Shown piece by piece: positions 30,762 through 35,312 of a stretch of 35,312 bases of DNA. A program made the translations under genes and the position numbers. The notes beneath the pieces are model-generated. The model saw only the letters and a list, made by a program, of their open reading frames with translations. It did no database searches and was not told the origin of the DNA. Numbering within the stretch: position 1 is the first letter of the stretch; each line of letters starts with the position of its first letter. Source of the DNA: an uncultured Collinsella sp. (GTDB lineage Bacteria > Actinomycetota > Coriobacteriia > Coriobacteriales > Coriobacteriaceae); contig CAAESW010000050.1 in NCBI GenBank assembly GCA_900758845.1, positions 1 to 35,312 of the forward strand, given 5' to 3'.

Positions 30762-32486
30762 GTGGACGAGGAAGCAAGCATCATCCTGGGGGATGCCATC
30801 GCCTTTTGCCAGCGCGACGGCCAAGATGCACGCCTCATCAACATGCTGGGGCAATCGCGCGCCATAAGCCTGACCGAAGATACGCTCACGATCGAGGCCC
30901 CCTCGCGCTTTGCCATCGCGCAGCTCAAAAAGCATCAGCCGACTATTGAGGCTTATCTGGAAGAAATCGCCTTTACACCGATTGCGCTCGACATCGTGGC
31001 GCCGCAAGGCGCCGCGACGGAATCCGCTGCAGCGGCGGCGCCCGCCACGGCTCCCGCTGCTTCCCCGACGGTACCAGCCTCCGCAAGCGACGTGCCGACA
31101 ATCGAGCACCAGCACAGCGATGTTTCCCGTGAAACCATGGCGCCGTTGCCGACCGCGGCGGCGACGTCAACGAACGCACCCGTCACGCACATGCCCATCG
31201 CTCACGACGCAGCGGCGGGCGCGGATTCGGGCATTGCAATCAAGAACACGCTCTCGGCCGACGATTTTCGCCGCATGATGAACCAGATGAAGGGCGGAGC
31301 GCCGACTAAATCCACGCAAGCTGCGACCCCCGCTTCACCCATGCCAGCACCAACCGTGCCGGCCGAGCAGAATACGGATGGAGCCCCGCTCGCCGCGAAC
31401 TCAAAATTTACCTTTGAGAACTTTGTCTACGGCCCCGAGAACAGCCATGCCTATCGCTCGGCGCTCAAGTTTGCCGCCCTCGCGGACGAGCGCGGCACAT
31501 GCACATCACTGTTCATCTACGGCAAATCGGGCCTGGGCAAGACGCACCTGCTGCTCGCCATCAAAAACGAGCTCGCCGAGAAGTCGCCCGAGATCAAGGT
31601 CAAGTATGCCAACTCCCAGGCATATCTGGACGACCTGATGACCGAGTTCGACCGCCAAAAGAAGAGCAACGCCCCCATCATGCAGGCGTACCACGGTGTG
31701 GACGTGCTCATCATCGATGACATCCAAAACATCATCGGCAAGCGCGCGAGCGTGGACTACTTTTTCCAGCTCATGGACGAGTTCATCCGCAACAACAAGA
31801 AAGTCGTCATCGCGGCAGACCGCGCCCCCAAGGATCTGAGCATGGACGAGCGTCTGACCAGCCGCTTCAACGCCGGCATGCTCTGCCTAGTCGCAGAGCC
31901 CAGCTACGAGATGAAATACAAGATCTTGCAGCGCTATTACGAGAACACCATCGTCGCCGCTCCCGAGGCAGGCGACGACTCGCTGCTGGCGGCCTATGGG
32001 GGCGACGGCGGGCACCTGACCGATGAGCACTTTAAGCACATGGCAGAGGTGTCGGGCACCAACATCCGCGAACTCGAGAGCTTCTGCGAGCGCTGCGCCG
32101 GCGAGGCGGGCGACCGCGAACGCGAGGGCGGGGAGCTCACCTTTGACGATATCGACGCCATCGCCAGCCAGTACTTCGACACATCGGCCAAAAAGATCAA
32201 CGTGCAAACGGTTCAGTCCGTCATCGAAGAGCAGTACGGCGTGACGCACGAGGAGCTCATCGGCCCGCGTCGCAACGCCAATATCGCCAAAGCACGCCAT
32301 ATCGCTATCTACCTGGCCATCGAGATGTGCGAGATGACGACCACGGCGGTGGGCGCCGAATTTGGCAACCGCAACCACTCGACCGTCAGCACGAGCTACA
32401 AAAAGGTCCAGAAGATGATCCAGGAAGACCGCACCGTCACCGAAGACCTTAAGTCGCTGCGCGATAAAATTACACTGCGCTCGTAG
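30762..32486 (+). CDS. dnaA: Replication initiator DnaA
   Basis: DnaA binds oriC and melts it to start replication. The 574-residue protein is longer than usual because domain II (about 84-212) is an extended Ala/Pro/Thr linker. Domain I spans 1-83. The AAA+ domain has Walker A GKSGLGKT (254-261) and Walker B LIIDD (316-320). The C-terminal DNA-binding domain shows IGPRRNANIAKARHIAIYL and the signature EFGNRNHSTV, where Asn replaces the usual Asp of RDHTTV. Start is the GTG at 30762 after GGGAGAGACA. A parS-like 16-mer lies inside the domain II coding sequence (31121-31136) and encodes DVSRET. The GHKL gene ends 15 nt upstream. Confidence 0.97.
   Translation: MDEEASIILGDAIAFCQRDGQDARLINMLGQSRAISLTEDTLTIEAPSRFAIAQLKKHQPTIEAYLEEIAFTPIALDIVAPQGAATESAAAAAPATAPAASPTVPASASDVPTIEHQHSDVSRETMAPLPTAAATSTNAPVTHMPIAHDAAAGADSGIAIKNTLSADDFRRMMNQMKGGAPTKSTQAATPASPMPAPTVPAEQNTDGAPLAANSKFTFENFVYGPENSHAYRSALKFAALADERGTCTSLFIYGKSGLGKTHLLLAIKNELAEKSPEIKVKYANSQAYLDDLMTEFDRQKKSNAPIMQAYHGVDVLIIDDIQNIIGKRASVDYFFQLMDEFIRNNKKVVIAADRAPKDLSMDERLTSRFNAGMLCLVAEPSYEMKYKILQRYYENTIVAAPEAGDDSLLAAYGGDGGHLTDEHFKHMAEVSGTNIRELESFCERCAGEAGDREREGGELTFDDIDAIASQYFDTSAKKINVQTVQSVIEEQYGVTHEELIGPRRNANIAKARHIAIYLAIEMCEMTTTAVGAEFGNRNHSTVSTSYKKVQKMIQEDRTVTEDLKSLRDKITLRS
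31121..31136. promoter_or_regulatory. parS-like site inside dnaA
   Basis: TGTTTCCCGTGAAACC differs from the perfect parS sites of this window at two positions (one central, one terminal). It encodes Val-Ser-Arg-Glu-Thr within the variable linker of DnaA. Confidence 0.55.
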
Positions 32487-32724
32487 GGAAATAGAGACAC
32501 CTGTTGAAAACTTGTCGAAACCACGGGCATAAGGTGTCTAAAACCCAACCCGCGGTGATGAAAAGTTTTGCGCAGGTTTTGAACGTGGAAAACCACCCCT
32601 GTTGCACACAGGCTGCTGTCGATTCTCTTTTTGGGTCTGACCTGCGTCTTTGGGAGTAATCAACAGTTTCGTCAGTGCTATTACTATTATTAAGATATTT
32701 ATATCTATAGAAAGGTATTAAAAG
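32487..32724. other. Right part of probable oriC (dnaA-dnaN gap)
   Basis: Contains TGTTGAAAA at 32502-32510 (complement of TTTTCAACA), the motif GAAAACTTGTCGAAA (32506-32520) shared with the left part, a near box TAATCAACA at 32657-32665, and then, 12 bp on, CTATTACTATTATTA (32678-32692) merging into an AT-only-like run to about 32711. This order (box, short spacer, triplets, AT-rich stretch) fits an unwinding element. No gene is present. Confidence 0.65.
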
Positions 32725-33828
32725 ATGAAGTTCACCGTCAGCCAGAGCTCGCTTACACAAGCCATCGGCGTCGTTATGAAGGGTGTCGCTTCGGCATCCA
32801 CCCTTCCCATCCTGTCGGGCGTGCTCGTCAAGGCCCAAGACGGCATCTTGGAATTCCAGACCTCTAACTACACCATCTCGATCCGTCATCGCATCGCGGC
32901 GCATGTCGAAGAAGAGGGCGAGATGGTTATCCCCTGTAAGATGCTCTCCAATATCACCAAGACCCTCCCCGATGCCCCGGTCACCTTTGAGCTGTCCGAG
33001 CGCCAGGTGCTGATTGGTTGCGAGAAGAGCTCTTTCCGCCTGAACACGCTCGATGCTAATGACTTCCCCGAGTTTCCGGCCTATGCCATCGAGAGCGCCG
33101 TGGAACTGCCGACCGATATCTTGTCCGAGATGGTCGGCCGCGTGTGGCGCGTCACCTCGACCGACAAGGCCCGCCCCATCCTGGGTGGCGTGCACATGAA
33201 GGTCGAGAACAACACCGTGCGCCTGGTGGCGACCGATTCCTTCCGTTTGGCCGTGTGCGATACGCAGGTCGAGACCTCGACCCTCGAAGGCTCCTTTGAG
33301 CTCAACGTTCCGGCTGACGCCTTTAACGACGCACTGAACATCATGGCCAGTCAGGCGACCATCATGATCGGGGCTACCGACACCCAGGTCGTCTTCGAGG
33401 CCGGCAACACCACCTACGTGTCGCGCCGCATCGAGGGCGTGTACCCCAACTACAAGCAGCTCATCCCCGATTCGTGCGTGACGAGCGTCAAGATCGACGT
33501 CGCCGCCTTTAACGCCGCCCTCAAGCGCGTGGCCGTTATCGCGAGCGCCAACCCCGCCGTCAAGTTCGAGATCGATGTCGAGAACGGGCAGATGGGCCTG
33601 TCCTCCATCTCCAATGACCAGGACCTTGCGCAGGAGACGATCGATGTCGAGGCCGAGGGCGAGTCGGGTACCATCGCCTTCAACTACCACTACATCTTCG
33701 GCTGCCTCAATGCCCTGTCCAAGGAGAAGGAGATCACGCTGGAGCTCAAGAGCTACTCGCAGGCGGGCATCTTCAAGTCCTACGACAAGATCAACTACCT
33801 GTACCTGGTCATGCCGGTTCGCATCTAG
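32725..33828 (+). CDS. dnaN: DNA polymerase III beta subunit (sliding clamp)
   Basis: The clamp encircles DNA and tethers polymerase III and repair factors. The 367-residue protein has the three-domain clamp length and motifs such as TLPILSGVLVKAQDG, MVGRVWRVTSTDKARPILGG, LVATDSFRLAV, and the C-terminal YLVMPVRI that lines the partner-binding pocket. AAAGG lies about 9 nt before the ATG. It follows dnaA across the origin gap and precedes recF by 9 nt. Confidence 0.97.
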   Translation: MKFTVSQSSLTQAIGVVMKGVASASTLPILSGVLVKAQDGILEFQTSNYTISIRHRIAAHVEEEGEMVIPCKMLSNITKTLPDAPVTFELSERQVLIGCEKSSFRLNTLDANDFPEFPAYAIESAVELPTDILSEMVGRVWRVTSTDKARPILGGVHMKVENNTVRLVATDSFRLAVCDTQVETSTLEGSFELNVPADAFNDALNIMASQATIMIGATDTQVVFEAGNTTYVSRRIEGVYPNYKQLIPDSCVTSVKIDVAAFNAALKRVAVIASANPAVKFEIDVENGQMGLSSISNDQDLAQETIDVEAEGESGTIAFNYHYIFGCLNALSKEKEITLELKSYSQAGIFKSYDKINYLYLVMPVRI

Positions 33829-33837
33829 CGCTGCGCC

Positions 33838-34944
33838 ATGACCATGTTCGCCCGCGATCTTTCCGTCGCGCACTACCGCAGTTTCGAGAGCTATCGTCTT
33901 GCCCTGGACGAGGGCGTGACGATACTTGCGGGACCCAACGCGGCGGGAAAGACCAATCTCATAGAGGCGCTGCAGCTGCTGACGAGCGGCGCCTCGTTTA
34001 GGCATCCGACCGCAGCCGAGCTCGTCCATGATGGCGTGGGCTCGTGCAAGATCGAGCTGAGGCTCGAGGGCGACGGCCGCGTACTTGATATGGGATTGAG
34101 CGCGGAGGACGGTAAACGCTCGTTTAGCCGCAACGGCAAGAGATGCTCTGCCGCCGGTGTGCGCGGGGTTCTGCCGAGCGTGCTGTTTTGCCCCGACCAT
34201 CTGGACATGGTTAAGCGAGGCGCCAGTGTGCGCCGCGCCGCCCTCGACGACTTTGGCATGCAACTGAGCGCACGCTATGCCGATCTTGCGAGCACCTATG
34301 GTCGCTGCGTGACCCAGCGTAACGCCTTGCTCAAGGAGGCCTGGTGCTGCCGCGAGATGCTCGGCGCGTGGAACGATTCGATTGCCCGCGCGGGCGCGGC
34401 TCTGCTCGTGCACCGGTTGGCCCTGCTCGACCGGCTGGCGGGCCATGTGCGTACTGCCTACGGGCAAGTGGCGTCCGGTGAAGCCGCCAACGTGTCCTAT
34501 GCGTCCACGCTGGGGGATTTGCCCCAGGTCGATGATCGCGAAGAGCTGAAGGGCTGGGCGTACGAGCGCATGCTGGCTGCCCTTGATGAGCACGCCGACG
34601 AGGAAATTCGCCGCGGCGTGACGTTGGTGGGACCGCATCGCGACGAGATTGAATTTACCGTGGCGGGTCGCTCCGCTCGTTCATTTGCCAGCCAAGGACA
34701 GCAGCGAACGTTGGTACTGTCCTGGAAGGTGGCCGAGGTGGCCGTGGCTCGCGATGTCCTGGGCACCGCCCCGCTGCTGCTTTTGGACGACGTGATGAGC
34801 GAGCTCGACGGCGAGCGTCGCGGTGCTTTCCTGCGGCTGATCGGCGATGATATCCAGACGGTCATAACCACGACCAACCTGGGGTACTTTACCGATGACC
34901 TGCTTGATCGAGCCAAGGTGGTGAGCATGGGTGAGACGTGCTAA
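33838..34944 (+). CDS. recF: DNA replication and repair protein RecF
   Basis: RecF, an SMC-like ABC ATPase, helps load RecA at single-strand gaps. In 368 residues the Walker A GPNAAGKT (32-39), the signature SFASQGQQRTLVLSWK and the Walker B LLLLDDVMSELD are all intact. The ATG at 33838 is 9 nt past the dnaN stop with no clear Shine-Dalgarno, so reinitiation after dnaN is likely; Met3 is an alternative start. It overlaps the next gene by 14 nt, forming a dnaN-recF-dciA run. Confidence 0.95.
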   Translation: MTMFARDLSVAHYRSFESYRLALDEGVTILAGPNAAGKTNLIEALQLLTSGASFRHPTAAELVHDGVGSCKIELRLEGDGRVLDMGLSAEDGKRSFSRNGKRCSAAGVRGVLPSVLFCPDHLDMVKRGASVRRAALDDFGMQLSARYADLASTYGRCVTQRNALLKEAWCCREMLGAWNDSIARAGAALLVHRLALLDRLAGHVRTAYGQVASGEAANVSYASTLGDLPQVDDREELKGWAYERMLAALDEHADEEIRRGVTLVGPHRDEIEFTVAGRSARSFASQGQQRTLVLSWKVAEVAVARDVLGTAPLLLLDDVMSELDGERRGAFLRLIGDDIQTVITTTNLGYFTDDLLDRAKVVSMGETC

Positions 34945-35312
34945 TTACGAGCGCGAGAGCGAGACGGTCGCCTTCAGTGGGTTTTTGAACGCAGAGCGCC
35001 AGCGCATCCTGGCGTCGGCGACGCCTGAGCGCCGTGCGCAGATGGAGGCTGCCGAGGAGTCGCGCGCGGTCTATCGCGCGTGGAACGCGGTGTGCTCGGG
35101 CACGCGCGAGGGGCGGCATGTGACGGGTCTGCGCTACCTGCCCGAGTCCAATGAGCTGCTGGTATATCTCGATTCGCCCTCGTGGACGCAGGAAATGACG
35201 CTGTTGCGTGAGATCATCCGCGCGCGCATGGAGCGCGCCGGTGCGCATGTGGACGGCCTGGTGTTCAAAACCACCGCACCCGGTTACACGCCGCCCGCCG
35301 CCAAGGAGCGCC
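34931..35312 (+). CDS. DciA-like (DUF721) protein, cut by the window end
   Basis: The first 127 codons of a DUF721 protein; DciA members load the replicative helicase in many bacteria lacking DnaC. After a charged helical start (residues 1-50), the DUF721 core is visible: YRAWNAVCSGTREGRHVTGL, then LLVYLDSPSWTQEM and LREIIRARMERAGAHVDGLVF. The GTG at 34931 is the first usable start, as an in-frame stop lies just upstream at 34922. It overlaps recF by 14 nt. The order dnaN-recF-DUF721 is typical of actinobacterial origins, with gyrB expected next beyond this window. Confidence 0.85.
   Translation, partial: MRRANYERESETVAFSGFLNAERQRILASATPERRAQMEAAEESRAVYRAWNAVCSGTREGRHVTGLRYLPESNELLVYLDSPSWTQEMTLLREIIRARMERAGAHVDGLVFKTTAPGYTPPAAKER

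Noticed and set aside
32470..34638. 722-codon minus-strand frame across dnaN and recF
   Set aside because: An antisense shadow: dnaN and recF are certain on the plus strand, and the frame resembles no family.

Overview
The window is the replication-origin region of a high-GC bacterial chromosome. Gene content and protein style (coriobacterial small membrane proteins, a WYL regulator pair, a GHKL ATPase gene before dnaA, SpaA-type surface proteins) suggest class Coriobacteriia, most likely Collinsella or a close relative. The genus is an inference from familiarity with such proteins; no 16S gene is present.

Right part (about 24.0-35.3 kb): the origin and its conserved genes. Leftward run khpB, yidC, yidD, rnpA and rpmH (ribosome, RNA processing, membrane insertion), followed by rsmG, three perfect parS sites at an exact 39-bp period, parA, parB and a small YtxH-like membrane protein that starts inside parB. 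Rightward run an unusual gene (GHKL ATPase, long Gln/Pro-rich linker, C-terminal winged helix), dnaA, dnaN, recF and a DciA-like gene cut by the window end. The two intergenic stretches flanking the GHKL gene and dnaA carry non-canonical DnaA-box-like sequences (TTTTCAACA), a shared 17-nt motif, and beside dnaN an AT-rich stretch with DnaA-trio-like triplets. This looks like a bipartite oriC.

Middle (about 16.9-23.9 kb): two overlapping WYL regulators (PafB/PafC-like) converge on an exonuclease-helicase (DinG-like) and share stop-codon bases with it; D-Ala-D-Ala ligase lies upstream of the helicase with a 7-nt overlap; rlmN is divergent.

Left part (0.6-16.7 kb): an M29 aminopeptidase, purC with a coupled membrane protein, an OmpR-type response regulator with its histidine kinase, a Tat-type lipoprotein coupled to a TSCPD protein, purB, a 1143-residue thioester/SpaA-repeat LPxTG adhesin, and a membrane-bound M28-like protein whose catalytic fold is interrupted by about 650 disordered residues. 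Two tRNA genes, Lys(TTT) and Gly(CCC), are each followed by truncated copies of their own 3' ends plus a related GC-rich palindromic module, possibly scars of elements targeting tRNA 3' ends.

Most genes left of the origin point left and those right of it point right, so they follow replication; rlmN, the WYL pair and the adhesin are the exceptions. The best candidates for undescribed biology are the GHKL/Gln-rich/winged-helix protein at the origin, the split M28-like membrane protein, and the tRNA-end repeat modules.
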